A stretch of DNA of 64,000 nucleotides from Mesorhizobium sp. CU3 (GCF_006442965.1 NZ_VFWX01000009.1:186001-250000), one strand, 5' to 3'; shown: positions 8,762 to 17,557, counted from the stretch's first letter. Notes: generated from the letters alone by a model not told the origin. Numbers and translations are program-made.

Positions 8762-9178
8762 ATGGATGCATTGACAGCAGCCCTCAAAGTCGCGGCATCC
8801 GGCCTTGGCGCCCAATCGGAGCGCATGCGCGTGGTCTCGGAAAACCTCGCCAACGCGCAGTCGACCGGCAACACGCCGGGAGCCGATCCCTACCGCCGCA
8901 AGACGATTACCTTCCAGTCCGAGGTCGACCGCGCCACCGGCGGCTCTTTGGTGGAAGTCAGCTCGATCGCGCGCGATCCGTCGGACTTCCCGATCGAATT
9001 CCAACCCGGCAACGAAGCCGCCGACGACAAAGGCTACGTCAAGATGCCCAACGTCAACACATTGGTCGAAATGGCCGACATGAGCGAGGCGAACCGCTCC
9101 TATGAAGCCAACCTGCAAGTGATCAAGCAGGCTCGCGATCTGATTTCCATGACCATCGACTTGATGAGGAACCAGTAA
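8762..9178 (+). CDS. flgC: FlgC, flagellar proximal rod protein
   Basis: 138 residues. The N-terminal half has [20 protein letters not shown] (about residues 20-39), the FlgC form of the rod motif, and the protein ends with the conserved [20 protein letters not shown] helix. It polymerises with FlgB and FlgF in the proximal rod. It starts two bases after flgB, and its TAA overlaps the A of the fliE ATG, so the three genes are translationally coupled. Confidence 0.94.
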   Translation: MDALTAALKVAASGLGAQSERMRVVSENLANAQSTGNTPGADPYRRKTITFQSEVDRATGGSLVEVSSIARDPSDFPIEFQPGNEAADDKGYVKMPNVNTLVEMADMSEANRSYEANLQVIKQARDLISMTIDLMRNQ

Positions 9179-9507
9179 TGATCGGCGGTATCGGGGCAAT
9201 ACAATTCAAGACGGCGGTTGACGGCACCGAGTCGGCGTCGCCGGGCCTGCTGCAGGGCGGCATCGGAACGCAGGCCAGCGAAAGCATCGGCGCAAGCTTC
9301 GCCGACGTCTTGAGCCAAGCGGCGACCAAGACGGTCAATACGCTGCAGAATGCAGAGCAGATGTCGGTTCAGGCGCTGAAGGGCGATGCCGACACGCGCC
9401 AGGTGGTCGATGCGGTGCTGAGCGCCCAGCAGGCGCTGCAGACCACCATCGCCATCCGCGACAAAGTCGTCTCGGCCTATCTCGAACTCAGCCGTATGAG
9501 TATCTAG
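9178..9507 (+). CDS. fliE: FliE, hook-basal body adapter
   Basis: 109 residues. The C-terminal part ([20 protein letters not shown], then [21 protein letters not shown]) matches the FliE helical core that joins the MS ring to FlgB. The first 35 residues are variable and glycine-rich, as is usual. Start ATG at 9178 overlaps the flgC stop by one base. Confidence 0.93.
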   Translation: MIGGIGAIQFKTAVDGTESASPGLLQGGIGTQASESIGASFADVLSQAATKTVNTLQNAEQMSVQALKGDADTRQVVDAVLSAQQALQTTIAIRDKVVSAYLELSRMSI

Positions 9508-9511
9508 CGTC

Positions 9512-10300
9512 ATGAAAGCACTCGCCATCGCCGCAACCGGCATGAACGCCCAGCAGACCAATCTGGAAGTCATCGCCAACAACATCGCCAACATCAACAC
9601 CACCGGCTACAAGCGGGCGCGGGCCGAATTTTCCGACCTGCTCTATCAAGTCGACCGCACGCAAGGCGTGCCCAACCGCTCCAACACCTCGCTGGTGCCG
9701 GAAGGCGTCTCGATCGGCCTCGGCGTCAAGACCACGGCGGTGCGCAACGTCCACACGCAAGGCGAGCTCGCCAGCACAGGCAACAGTTTCGACCTGGCGC
9801 TGACCGGCCGCGGCTGGTTCCAGATCGAAGGCGCCGACGGCGGCACGCTCTATAGCCGCGCCGGCGCCTTCAACACCAATGCCACCGGACAGTTGGTCAC
9901 AGTCGACGGCGCCAATGTCATTCCAGCCATCACTGTGCCGACCGACGCGGTCGAGGTGATCGTCAACAAGACCGGCCAGGTCTTTGCCCGCATCGACGGA
10001 CAGACCGATCTGCAGCAGCTCGGCCAGCTCCAGATTGCTAACTTCGCCAACGAGGCGGGCCTGGCGCCGCTCGGCGACAATCTCTTCCAGGAAACCGCGG
10101 CCTCAGGCCCTGCCAATGTCGGCGTGCCCGGCGACCCTGGCTTCGCCACCATCCAGCAGGGCTATCTGGAGTCCTCCAACGTCGATCCGGTCAAGGAGAT
10201 CACCGAGCTGATCTCGGCCCAGCGCGCCTATGAAATGAACTCCAAGGTCATCCAGGCCGCCGACGAAATGGCCTCGGTGGTCTCCAAGAACATGAGCTGA
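9512..10300 (+). CDS. flgG: FlgG, flagellar distal rod protein
   Basis: 262 residues, the standard FlgG length. It has the N-terminal [20 protein letters not shown] motif (about residues 18-36), the [20 protein letters not shown] rod-specific segment, a middle domain with [16 protein letters not shown], and the C-terminal [20 protein letters not shown] helix. It makes up the distal rod that passes through the P and L rings (FlgI and FlgH, encoded just downstream). It starts four bases after fliE. Confidence 0.95.
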   Translation: MKALAIAATGMNAQQTNLEVIANNIANINTTGYKRARAEFSDLLYQVDRTQGVPNRSNTSLVPEGVSIGLGVKTTAVRNVHTQGELASTGNSFDLALTGRGWFQIEGADGGTLYSRAGAFNTNATGQLVTVDGANVIPAITVPTDAVEVIVNKTGQVFARIDGQTDLQQLGQLQIANFANEAGLAPLGDNLFQETAASGPANVGVPGDPGFATIQQGYLESSNVDPVKEITELISAQRAYEMNSKVIQAADEMASVVSKNMS

Positions 10301-10307
10301 CGCAACC

Positions 10308-10832
10308 ATGGCGATCCCGGCTTCCTGCTTCGCACTCCGCCGTGTCGCGCTGGCCATCGCGCTGGTCGCCGGCGGCATGCCGGCGTTCGCGCAGGAGACG
10401 GGTGGCCAGTCGGCGACCGAGATCGCCGCCAGCCAGGTCGTCGGCGAGGCCGTGCTGATCCCCAACCGGGTCATCTATCCCGGCGAAACCATCGAGCTTA
10501 CCTCGCTCAAGCAGGTGACGCTGATCCCCGGCAAGCACAAGCCGGACGGCATGGCGACAGTCGCCGAGGAACTCCAGGGCAAGGTCGCCAAGCGCACGCT
10601 GCTGCCCGGCCGCTACATCCCGGTCGCCGCTATCCGCGACGCCTGGCTGGTCGAACAGGGCGCGTCGGTGCAGGTCTATTTCACCACAGGCGCACTGACC
10701 ATCTCGGCCGCCGGCGTGACGCTGGAGCCGGGCGCCGCTGGCGATCAGATCAAGATCCGCAACACCGACAGCGGCAAGATCATCTCCGGCACGGTGATGG
10801 CCGACGGCACCATCAAGGTCGGCGCATCGTGA
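10308..10832 (+). CDS. flgA: FlgA, P-ring assembly chaperone
   Basis: 174 residues with an N-terminal signal peptide ending near ALVAGGMPAFAQ (about residue 27). The rest is a SAF-type periplasmic domain (LLPGRYIPVAAIRDAWLVEQG; ending SGTVMADGTIKVG) that escorts FlgI during P-ring polymerisation. The gene starts seven bases after flgG and its TGA overlaps the GTG start of flgI, consistent with coupled production of chaperone and client. Confidence 0.92.
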   Translation: MAIPASCFALRRVALAIALVAGGMPAFAQETGGQSATEIAASQVVGEAVLIPNRVIYPGETIELTSLKQVTLIPGKHKPDGMATVAEELQGKVAKRTLLPGRYIPVAAIRDAWLVEQGASVQVYFTTGALTISAAGVTLEPGAAGDQIKIRNTDSGKIISGTVMADGTIKVGAS

Positions 10833-12079
10833 CGCGTGCCCTTGCCTTTTTGCTTGCCGCCGCCGTCGGAATCCAGCCGGCCTTGGCCGATGGGCTGACG
10901 CCCAAGGCCAAGCGTGATCTCGCCGCCCAGGCCGCCAAAAATGGCGGCGTCTACGACGATCCGCAATACGATCCGGCAACCACCACGCGCATGTTCCGCG
11001 TCTCGAACGGTCCGAGCACGCTGCCGCCCGGCCAGGTCGCGGCGCGTATCAAGGACATCGCCCAGCTGCAGAGCGCGCGCGACAACCAGCTTGTCGGCTA
11101 TGGCCTGGTCATCGGGCTTGCCGGCACCGGCGACAGCCTGCGCAACTCGCCGTTTACCGAACAATCGATCCGCGCCATGCTGGAAAACCTCGGCATCGCC
11201 ACCGAAGGCGGCAGCGCGCGCGCCAAGAACGTCGCCGCCGTCATCGTCACCGCCAATATGCCGCCCTTCGTCCAGTCGGGCGCCCGCATCGACATCGACG
11301 TCTCCTCGATGGGCGATGCCACCTCGCTTGCCGGCGGCACGCTGGTGATGACGCCGCTGAAGGCCGCCGATGGCGAGATCTACGCCGTCGGACAAGGCTC
11401 GGTGATCGTCGGCGGCTTCACCGCCCAGGGCCAGGCCGAGCAACTGACCCAAGGCGTGCCGACCGCGGGCCGCGTGCCCAACGGCGCCATCGTCGAACGC
11501 GCGGTGCCGGCAGAGTTCGACGACCAGGGCGTGCTCACGCTGCAATTGCGCAATCCCGATTTCTCGACCGCCATCCGCATCGCCGACGCCATCAACGACT
11601 ACACCTCGCAGCGTTTCGGCATGCGGGTCGCCGCCGAGCGCGATGCCCGCACCGTGCAGATCAGGCGGCCGCAGAACGTCTCGGCCGCGCGCTTCTATGC
11701 CGAGATCGAAAACCTTGTCGTGGAATCGGACGCCCCTGCCCGCGTCGTCATCGACGAGCGCACCGGCACCATCGTCATCGGCAGCAATGTCAGGATCTCG
11801 CGCGTGGCGATCAGCCACGGCACGCTGACCGTACGCATCACCGAAGCGCCGCGGGTGGTCCAGCCGGAACCATTCTCCAAGGGCGAGACGGCGGTCGAGC
11901 CGTCCACCGCCATCGACGCCAGCCGCCCCAACGCTCGCGTCGCCGTTCTCGACGGCCCCGACCTCGAGACGCTTGTCTCCGGCCTCAACCGCCTCGGCGT
12001 GAAGCCCGACGGCATCATCGCCATCCTGCAAGGCATCAAGTCGGCCGGCGCGTTGCAGGCCGACCTGGTTCTCCAATAG
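10829..12079 (+). CDS. flgI: FlgI, flagellar P-ring protein
   Basis: 416 residues, longer than the roughly 365 of enteric FlgI because of an N-terminal stretch of about 45 residues between the signal peptide (TRALAFLLAAAVGIQPALA) and the conserved ARIKDIAQLQSARDNQLVGY start of the mature core. Core motifs GLVIGLAGTGDSL, NVAAVIVTANMPPF and GTIVIGSNVRIS are all present. It forms the periplasmic bushing around the rod. It uses a GTG start overlapping the flgA stop. Confidence 0.95.
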   Translation: MTRALAFLLAAAVGIQPALADGLTPKAKRDLAAQAAKNGGVYDDPQYDPATTTRMFRVSNGPSTLPPGQVAARIKDIAQLQSARDNQLVGYGLVIGLAGTGDSLRNSPFTEQSIRAMLENLGIATEGGSARAKNVAAVIVTANMPPFVQSGARIDIDVSSMGDATSLAGGTLVMTPLKAADGEIYAVGQGSVIVGGFTAQGQAEQLTQGVPTAGRVPNGAIVERAVPAEFDDQGVLTLQLRNPDFSTAIRIADAINDYTSQRFGMRVAAERDARTVQIRRPQNVSAARFYAEIENLVVESDAPARVVIDERTGTIVIGSNVRISRVAISHGTLTVRITEAPRVVQPEPFSKGETAVEPSTAIDASRPNARVAVLDGPDLETLVSGLNRLGVKPDGIIAILQGIKSAGALQADLVLQ

Positions 12080-12087
12080 GCGCGCCG

Positions 12088-12693
12088 ATGACCGAACGCT
12101 CCTCCTCAAGACCGCATCGCCGTTTCGGCCTCCGCGCCGTCGGGGCCATTATTGTCTTGCTCGGTGGCACGGCCGCCCAGGCGGAGGACGTGCGCCAGAT
12201 TCTGCCGGGCGGGCAGGCGCCGCTTCAGCCGACCCAGTTGACGCGAGAAACGGCGGCGGCTGAGCCGACGGCACTTACAGGTGGCAAGGCGCCGGACCAA
12301 AGCGAGATCCAGCGCTTCTGCTCGAACATCGCCGACGCAGCACGCGACCGCCGCTATGCTTTGCAGGCCGAGGAACTGAAGCAGCTACAGGCCGGCATCG
12401 ACGAACGCATGAAAGCGCTCGAGGCCAAGCGGGCCGAATACGAAGAATGGCTGAAGCGCCGCGAAGTGTTCCTGGCCCGGGCCGAGGACGGTGTCGTCAA
12501 GATCTATGCCGGCATGAAGCCCGACGCCGCGGCCGAGCGACTGTCGATGGTCAATGCCGAGCTCGCGGCGGCGATCCTTATGAAGCTCGACACGCGCAAG
12601 GCCAGCGTCATCCTCAATGAAATGGACCAGAAGGCGGCGGCGACGCTCACCGGCATCATGGCTAGCGCGGCGCGAAGGGTTGATCCGTCATGA
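12088..12693 (+). CDS. motE: MotE, MotC chaperone (MgtE-N-like)
   Basis: 201 residues. It has a signal peptide at about residues 1-30 (FGLRAVGAIIVLLGGTAAQA), a central coiled coil (about 75-120: ALQAEELKQLQAGIDERMKA) and a C-terminal helical domain like the MgtE N-domain (GMKPDAAAERLSMVNAELAA, then RKASVILNEMDQKAAATLTG). In Sinorhizobium meliloti the gene at this position between flgI and flgH encodes MotE, a periplasmic chaperone required for stability of MotC. MotC is encoded at 21285, which fits. The function is taken from that family and the matching gene order. Confidence 0.85.
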   Translation: MTERSSSRPHRRFGLRAVGAIIVLLGGTAAQAEDVRQILPGGQAPLQPTQLTRETAAAEPTALTGGKAPDQSEIQRFCSNIADAARDRRYALQAEELKQLQAGIDERMKALEAKRAEYEEWLKRREVFLARAEDGVVKIYAGMKPDAAAERLSMVNAELAAAILMKLDTRKASVILNEMDQKAAATLTGIMASAARRVDPS

Positions 12694-13394
12694 AGTTGAA
12701 ACTGCTCGCCCTGGTCGCGGCCGCTGCGCTGTCCGGCTGCGGCACCAATTTCAAGGAGATCGGCCATGAGCCCGCGCTGTCGCCGGTCGGCTCTGGTATC
12801 GGCGACGGCGGCGCTACGCCTTACAGCTACCCGGAGCCGCCGGCGCGCCCGGTCAAGAAATTCTCGCTGTGGGACGACCGCCAGAGCCGGCTGTTCACCG
12901 ACCCGCGGGCGCTGCGGCAGGGCGACATCCTGACCGTCAACATCAAGCTCAACGACAAGGCCAATTTCAAGAACCAGAACGACCGCAGCCGCACCGCCGC
13001 GCGCAAACTCGGCTATGACGTTACACTCGGATGGGAAGGCAAGAGTACCAGCGGCAAGGGCGATGCGGGCCTTAGCTCCAGCACAGAGACCAATGCCGAC
13101 GGCGAGATCAAGCGCTCGGAGGACATCGAGCTCAATGTCGCGGCGGTCGTCACCGATGTGCTGCCCAACGGCAATCTGATGATCAGGGGCTCGCAGGAAG
13201 TGCGGGTCAACTATGAGCTTCGCGTGCTCACCATCGCCGGCATGGTGCGTCCCTCCGACATCGGCGCGGAGAACACCATTCCCTACGAGCGCATCGCCGA
13301 GGCGCGCATCTCCTATGGCGGCCGCGGCCGCGTGAGCGAGGTCCAGCAGCCGGCCTACGGCCAGCAGGTGCTGGACCAGGTTCTTCCTTTCTAG
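12690..13394 (+). CDS. flgH: FlgH, flagellar L-ring lipoprotein
   Basis: 234 residues. A lipoprotein signal is clear: residues 1-17 end in LSGC, so Cys17 should be lipidated. The FlgH core has the SLWDDRQSRLFTDPRALRQG segment, the NVAAVVTDVLPNGNLMIRGS strand pair and ends DQVLPF. It forms the outer-membrane ring of the basal body. It overlaps the motE stop by four bases (ATGA). Confidence 0.95.
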   Translation: MKLKLLALVAAAALSGCGTNFKEIGHEPALSPVGSGIGDGGATPYSYPEPPARPVKKFSLWDDRQSRLFTDPRALRQGDILTVNIKLNDKANFKNQNDRSRTAARKLGYDVTLGWEGKSTSGKGDAGLSSSTETNADGEIKRSEDIELNVAAVVTDVLPNGNLMIRGSQEVRVNYELRVLTIAGMVRPSDIGAENTIPYERIAEARISYGGRGRVSEVQQPAYGQQVLDQVLPF

Positions 13395-13412
13395 GGACGG
13401 GAGACCAGAGCC

Positions 13413-13907
13413 GTGGCAAATGTCGAACAGGCGCCGCCCAAGAAGGGCCCTTCCCTGGTCATCCAGCTTGCCATGCTGCTTGCCATGACGGGCGCCGCCA
13501 TCGGCATGGGCTGGGTTTCCGGCGGCTATCTCAAGCAGGGCGAAACGCCGGCGCCAGTACCCGCCGCCCCGGAGAAATCCGGTACAGCGGAGAAGTCGGC
13601 GGAAGCCGGCAAGCCGGCCGCTGGGCCGTCCGTTGTCCAGCTTGCATCGATCACCACCAATCTCGCCTCGCCGTCGGAGATATGGATCCGGCTGGAGGTC
13701 TCGCTGCTTTATGACGCCCCGCAGCCGCCGGAAATGACGGAACAGGTCCACCAGGACCTCTTGGCCTTCGTGCGCACGCTGAAGCTGCACCAGATCGAAG
13801 GCGCCAGCGGCTACCAGCACCTCAAGGCCGATCTCGACGAGCGCGCGGCCTTGCGCAGCGGCGGCCATGTCAAACAGGTTCTGATCAGGACGATGCTGCT
13901 CGAATGA
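13413..13907 (+). CDS. fliL: FliL, basal body-associated inner membrane protein
   Basis: 164 residues from a GTG at 13413, with GACGGGAG about nine bases upstream. A short positively charged N-terminus precedes one membrane helix (about residues 12-36, [20 protein letters not shown]), then a proline/alanine-rich linker and a periplasmic domain (SEIWIRLEVSLLYDAPQPPE) of the stomatin-like FliL fold, ending HVKQVLIRTMLLE. It surrounds the stators and supports motor function. It overlaps fliP by four bases. Confidence 0.92.
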   Translation: MANVEQAPPKKGPSLVIQLAMLLAMTGAAIGMGWVSGGYLKQGETPAPVPAAPEKSGTAEKSAEAGKPAAGPSVVQLASITTNLASPSEIWIRLEVSLLYDAPQPPEMTEQVHQDLLAFVRTLKLHQIEGASGYQHLKADLDERAALRSGGHVKQVLIRTMLLE

Positions 13908-14635
13908 GAAAGTTCCTCGTAGCCACCGCGATCATCGTCGCCACCACCTCGGTCGCCGCGGCCCAGCAGCTCGACCTCGGCGGCATCGGCAAAGCCGACG
14001 GCACCACCGTCGGCTATCTCATCCAGATGTTCGGCCTGCTCACCGTGCTGTCGGTGGCGCCGGGCCTGCTGATCATGGTGACCAGCTTCACCCGCTTCGT
14101 CATCGCTTTCTCGATCCTGCGCGCCGGCATCGGCCTGCAGTCGACGCCGGCCAACCTGATCCTCATCTCGCTGTCCCTGTTCATGACCTTCTATGTCATG
14201 GCGCCGACCTTCGACCAGGCCTGGAACACCGGCGTCAAGCCGCTGATGGACAACCAGATCACCCAGGCCGAAGCGTTCGAAAAGATTTCGGGTCCCTTCC
14301 GCGACTTCATGCTGCACAATGTGCGCGACAAGGATTTCGACCTCTTCGCCGACCTCGCCCGCGAGCGCGGCCAGACCGTTTCGCGCGAGACCGTCGACCT
14401 GCGCATCCTGGTGCCGGCCTTCATGATCTCGGAAATCCGGCGCGGCTTCGAGATCGGTTTCCTCATCGTGCTGCCGTTCCTGGTCATCGACCTCATCGTC
14501 GCCACCGTCACCATGGCGATGGGCATGATGATGCTCCCGCCGACTGTGGTGTCATTGCCGTTCAAGATCCTGTTCTTCGTGCTGATCGACGGCTGGAACC
14601 TTCTGGTCGGCAGCCTGGTGCGATCCTTTACCTGA
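13904..14635 (+). CDS. fliP: FliP, flagellar export gate protein
   Basis: 243 residues. It begins with a cleavable signal peptide (to about residue 21, TTSVAAAQQ), a known feature of FliP, followed by four membrane segments. Conserved motifs include MVTSFTRFVIAFSILR, LFMTFYVMAPTFD and the C-terminal MGMMMLPPTVVSLPFKILFF region. With FliQ and FliR it builds the export pore inside the MS ring. It is the last gene of the flgB operon; 219 bases follow before the first flagellin. Confidence 0.95.
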   Translation: MRKFLVATAIIVATTSVAAAQQLDLGGIGKADGTTVGYLIQMFGLLTVLSVAPGLLIMVTSFTRFVIAFSILRAGIGLQSTPANLILISLSLFMTFYVMAPTFDQAWNTGVKPLMDNQITQAEAFEKISGPFRDFMLHNVRDKDFDLFADLARERGQTVSRETVDLRILVPAFMISEIRRGFEIGFLIVLPFLVIDLIVATVTMAMGMMMLPPTVVSLPFKILFFVLIDGWNLLVGSLVRSFT

Positions 14636-14733
14636 CGGCGGGGCGGGTGCTCGATGCCGTCCTATTTCGCCCGAATTTTGTGCAATATATTTTCGATTAA
14701 CCGTCCGATTTAGCGCTTTGGTAGGGACTTGCC

Positions 14734-14764
14734 CGCATATTGCTCGCAGATGGCGGGTGATCGG
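14734..14764 (+). promoter_or_regulatory. Weak flagellar box upstream of first flagellin
   Basis: CGCATATT, GCT, CGCAGATG, six bases, GATCGG. Spacing matches the other boxes and the GCTCGCA core equals that before the second flagellin, but the CAAG and TA positions are lost. It is listed as possible only; the flagellin may use a different promoter class. Confidence 0.25.
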
Positions 14765-14797
14765 GTTCCACAGATCATTGGCATGATGCCGCACCGT

Positions 14798-14818
14798 CAT
14801 ACCGGGCATGCCGGTATG
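14798..14818 (+). promoter_or_regulatory. Hairpin in first flagellin mRNA leader
   Basis: CATACCGG and CCGGTATG form a perfect 8-bp stem around a 5-base loop, 36 bases before the flagellin ATG. The 10-mer GGCATGCCGG within it (14805-14814) recurs in the leader of the second flagellin (16277-16286). An A-rich tract follows, not a T-run, so it is not a terminator. It may set mRNA stability or be a site for FlbT, which in Caulobacter acts on the flagellin leader. Confidence 0.4.
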
Positions 14819-14854
14819 TCAAAAAAATCCGTGTAAAAATAAGGTACGAGTACC

Positions 14855-15850
14855 ATGGCCAGTATCATGACCAACGCCTCTGCTATGACCGCTCTGCAGA
14901 GCTTGACCGCCACCCAGAAGAACCTCGACATTACACAGTCCCGCATCTCGACGGGCTATCGCGTTTCCCAGGCTTCGGACAACGCCGCTTACTGGTCGAT
15001 CGCCACCACGATGCGCTCCGACAACCAGGCCATGTCCACGGTTTCGGACGCCCTCGGCCTCGGCGCCTCGAAGGTCGACACCGCCTACACCGGCATGGAC
15101 AGCGCGATCACCACCATCAACCAGATCCAGCAGAAGCTGACCGCTTCCTACGGCCAGACGGATGCTTCGAAGGAAAAGACCCAGGTCGAAATCAAGGCGC
15201 TTCAGGACCAGCTGAAGGCCTACGCCGACGGCGCTACCTTCTCCGGCACCAACATGCTTTCCGTGAACAGCGGCGCGACGGCCACCGCCGCCGCCGACGT
15301 CAAGATCGTTTCGGCCTTCAACCGTAGCTCCGCTGGTGCGGTTTCGATCTCGACGATCGACGTCAACGTGGAAAGCATCAAGCTGTACGAAGCCGGTACC
15401 GCCTCGGGCGTGTCTAAGGGTATCCTCGATGCCAACCGCCTCGGCACCGATGGTAGCGTCGTGGCCACGGCCTCGGCACCGACGCTCGGCGCTGCTGCGG
15501 CGGCCACCGACACCTACACGGTCGCCGGCCTGTCCATCTTCACCGGCACCACTGCCGCCAGCGACACCCAGATCCAGGCAATGATGAACGTCGTCGATGC
15601 CGCGCTCAAGTCCATGACGAACGCCGCGACCAAGCTCGGCGCCGCCAAGAGCTCGATCGACCTGCAGAAGACCTTCACCTCGAGCCTGATGGACTCCATC
15701 GATCGCGGCGTCGGCCAGCTTGTCGATGCCGACATGAACAAGGAATCGACCCGCCTCCAGGCTCTGCAGGTTCAGCAGCAGCTCGGCGTCCAGGCACTGT
15801 CGATCGCCAACGGATCGTCGCAGTCGATCCTGTCGCTCTTCCGCGGCTGA
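14855..15850 (+). CDS. fla: Flagellin (first copy)
   Basis: 331 residues. Both conserved flagellin ends are present: the N-terminal D0/D1 helix with SQASDNAAYWSIATTMRSDN (about residues 37-56) and the C-terminal RLQALQVQQQLGVQALSIAN (about 298-317) ending SILSLFRG. The centre is alanine/threonine-rich and variable. It is secreted without a cleaved signal and polymerises into the filament. The ATG at 14855 has AAGG about ten bases upstream. A strong terminator follows at once, so it is probably a single-gene transcript. Confidence 0.96.
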   Translation: MASIMTNASAMTALQSLTATQKNLDITQSRISTGYRVSQASDNAAYWSIATTMRSDNQAMSTVSDALGLGASKVDTAYTGMDSAITTINQIQQKLTASYGQTDASKEKTQVEIKALQDQLKAYADGATFSGTNMLSVNSGATATAAADVKIVSAFNRSSAGAVSISTIDVNVESIKLYEAGTASGVSKGILDANRLGTDGSVVATASAPTLGAAAAATDTYTVAGLSIFTGTTAASDTQIQAMMNVVDAALKSMTNAATKLGAAKSSIDLQKTFTSSLMDSIDRGVGQLVDADMNKESTRLQALQVQQQLGVQALSIANGSSQSILSLFRG

Positions 15851-15877
15851 TCACTCTAGACTGACCGATCAAGACAA

Positions 15878-15907
15878 ACGGGCCGCGCCAAAAGCGCGGC
15901 CCGTTTT
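15878..15907 (+). terminator. Rho-independent terminator after first flagellin
   Basis: A perfect 11-bp stem (15878-15888 with 15894-15904) closes a CAAAA loop and runs into TTTT. It starts 27 bases after the flagellin stop. Confidence 0.9.
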
Positions 15908-15910
15908 GCG

Positions 15911-16109
15911 TTGTGTCGTTCGCGGTTTCGCGGAGCCGGCAAACCGTTCAATATATCTCCCTGCTTGAAGCAATTCCCGACGCAAGATCTTTTCAGGACT
16001 TACTAATACGCATCGCCCACAAGTTGTGCGGAAGTTCCAGAACAACGAAACGTATCAGCAAAGATTTGGAAGCGCGCCGCCTGCACCTATTTTCAGCTTA
16101 AAGCGCTTG
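15911..16109 (+). other. Inter-flagellin spacer, no gene recognised
   Basis: The stretch between the first flagellin terminator and the promoter of the second flagellin. A 62-codon open frame at 15913-16101 has no ribosome-binding site, no recognisable domain and ordinary spacer composition, so I do not call it. No further repeats or RNA structure were noticed. Confidence 0.6.
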
Positions 16110-16140
16110 CGCTCAAGGCTCGCACAATCCTCGTTTCTTA
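16110..16140 (+). promoter_or_regulatory. Candidate Rem-type box upstream of second flagellin
   Basis: CGCTCAAG (16110-16117), GCT, CGCACAAT (16121-16128), six bases, TTCTTA. The tandem spacing is exact. It lies 167 bases before the TTG start, much further than in the other operons, so either the leader is long or this box works from an upstream position. Confidence 0.45.
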
Positions 16141-16169
16141 ACGTCTCGAAGCTTAGTTTTAACAGGCCA

Positions 16170-16197
16170 TTAACCATATCGCGCTAGCTATGGTTAA
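16170..16197 (+). promoter_or_regulatory. Inverted repeat in second flagellin upstream region
   Basis: TTAACCAT (16170-16177) and ATGGTTAA (16190-16197) are perfect inverted arms with centres 20 bp apart, a spacing suited to a dimeric regulator. The heptamer ATTAACC also occurs before the first flagellin (14696-14702). The regulator is unknown. Confidence 0.35.
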
Positions 16198-16307
16198 CCA
16201 ATGACTTATGACAGGTTGTCGAATCGGCCCGACCGGCACGATCGCGACCGATGGGCAGGCCGAACCCGGCCTGTTTGGCATGCCGGCTTGAAGAAGGAGC
16301 GAATTTC

Positions 16308-17375
16308 TTGGCAAGCATTATGACGAACGCCGCGGCGTTAACTGCACTTCAAAGCCTCAACGCCACCAACAAATCGCTCGAGCAGACGCAGGCCAGAATC
16401 TCGACTGGCTACCGGGTCTCCGAGGCCTCCGACAACGCCGCCTACTGGTCGATCGCCACCACCATGCGTTCCGACAACCAGGCGCTGTCCACCGTGCAGG
16501 ATGCGCTGGGTCTCGGCGCCTCGAAGGTCGACACCGCCTATACCGGCATGAACAACGTGCTGACGACGATCGGCAACCTGAAGACCAAGCTGTTGTCGAC
16601 CATCGGCCAGACGGATGCCAACAAGGCAAAGACGCAAACCGAAATCACCTCGCTTCAGTCACAGATGAAGTCGTTTGCCGATGCGGCCACTTTCTCCGGC
16701 TCGAACTACCTTTCGGTGACGTCCAAGCAGGTCGCTGCCGCCAATGACGGCGTCCAGCCTGATTCTCAGATCGTGTCCTCGTTCAATCGCTCCTCGTCGG
16801 GCGCGATCTCGCTCGGCACGATCGACATCAACGTCGAGAGCACCAAGCTGTTCGACAGCGGGCTTGCCACCGACGTCAAGAACCAGGGCATCATCGACCG
16901 CCAGACCTCGGTCTATGCGACCGCGGCGGCCCAATCCCAGTACGACACGGCCTATGCCGCCGCGATCGCGGGCGGATCGACCGACATTGCCGCCAACACG
17001 GCGGGTCAGGCTGCTGTCACGGGGACGGTTGCCAAGGTTGATAACGTCTCCGCCTTCAATCTCGACATCACGGCGCCGGGCGTGACCGACGATATCATCA
17101 CTCAGATGGTCAACAAGATCGACAACGTGATGAGCCAGCTTACCGACTCTGCCACCATCCTTGGCGCCGCAAAGAGCTCGATCGACCTGCAGAAAACCTT
17201 CACGCAAAGCCTGATGGACTCCATCGACCGCGGCGTCGGCCAGCTCGTCGATGCCGACATGAACAAGGAATCGACCCGTCTGCAGGCCCTCCAGGTCCAG
17301 CAGCAGCTCGGCATCCAATCGCTGTCGATCGCCAACAGCTCCTCGCAGTCGATCCTGTCGCTGTTCAAGGGCTGA
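16308..17375 (+). CDS. fla: Flagellin (second copy)
   Basis: 355 residues from a TTG at 16308. The start is fixed by AAGGAG eight bases upstream and by the alignment of its first residues (ASIMTNAAALTALQSL) with the first flagellin (ASIMTNASAMTALQSL). N- and C-terminal domains are nearly identical to the other copy (RVSEASDNAAYWSIATTMRS; end SILSLFKG), while the centre is different and about 24 residues longer. The use of TTG for a very abundant product is unusual and may lower its share in the filament. It is followed by its own terminator. Confidence 0.95.
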   Translation: MASIMTNAAALTALQSLNATNKSLEQTQARISTGYRVSEASDNAAYWSIATTMRSDNQALSTVQDALGLGASKVDTAYTGMNNVLTTIGNLKTKLLSTIGQTDANKAKTQTEITSLQSQMKSFADAATFSGSNYLSVTSKQVAAANDGVQPDSQIVSSFNRSSSGAISLGTIDINVESTKLFDSGLATDVKNQGIIDRQTSVYATAAAQSQYDTAYAAAIAGGSTDIAANTAGQAAVTGTVAKVDNVSAFNLDITAPGVTDDIITQMVNKIDNVMSQLTDSATILGAAKSSIDLQKTFTQSLMDSIDRGVGQLVDADMNKESTRLQALQVQQQLGIQSLSIANSSSQSILSLFKG

Positions 17376-17403
17376 TCTTCGGCCTGACACGAAGCTTTTC
17401 ATC

Positions 17404-17431
17404 GAAAGGCCGCGCCAGCGCGCGGCCTTTC
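17404..17431 (+). terminator. Hairpin terminator after second flagellin
   Basis: A perfect 11-bp stem, GAAAGGCCGCG with CGCGGCCTTTC, around a six-base loop, 28 bases after the stop. Its T-run lies inside the stem, so it is weaker than the first flagellin terminator. Confidence 0.75.
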
Positions 17432-17488
17432 TGCTTGCCAACCGGCTTTCGTTTCCGATCTTCGAGCCCAGCGTCGTTTCGGCGACGG

Positions 17489-17519
17489 CCTATCATCCTC
17501 GCACAAGCTTCGCGGTCTA
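17489..17519 (+). promoter_or_regulatory. Candidate Rem-type flagellar promoter box for fliF operon
   Basis: The downstream octamer CGCACAAG (17500-17507), six bases and GGTCTA match the series; the upstream octamer (CCTATCAT at 17489) is degenerate. It ends 38 bases before the fliF GTG. Confidence 0.5.
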
Positions 17520-17557
17520 GTCTTCCGGCGGACAGTCATGCTGAAGGCGGTTGAATC

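Noticed and set aside
14636..14854. Sigma-54 promoter before the first flagellin, as in Caulobacter
   Set aside because: I saw no convincing GG and GC pair with the TGGCAC-N5-TTGC pattern in the spacer.
15913..16101. A 62-codon open frame between the flagellin genes
   Set aside because: It has no ribosome-binding site or recognisable domain and overlaps the flagellin terminator/promoter spacer.
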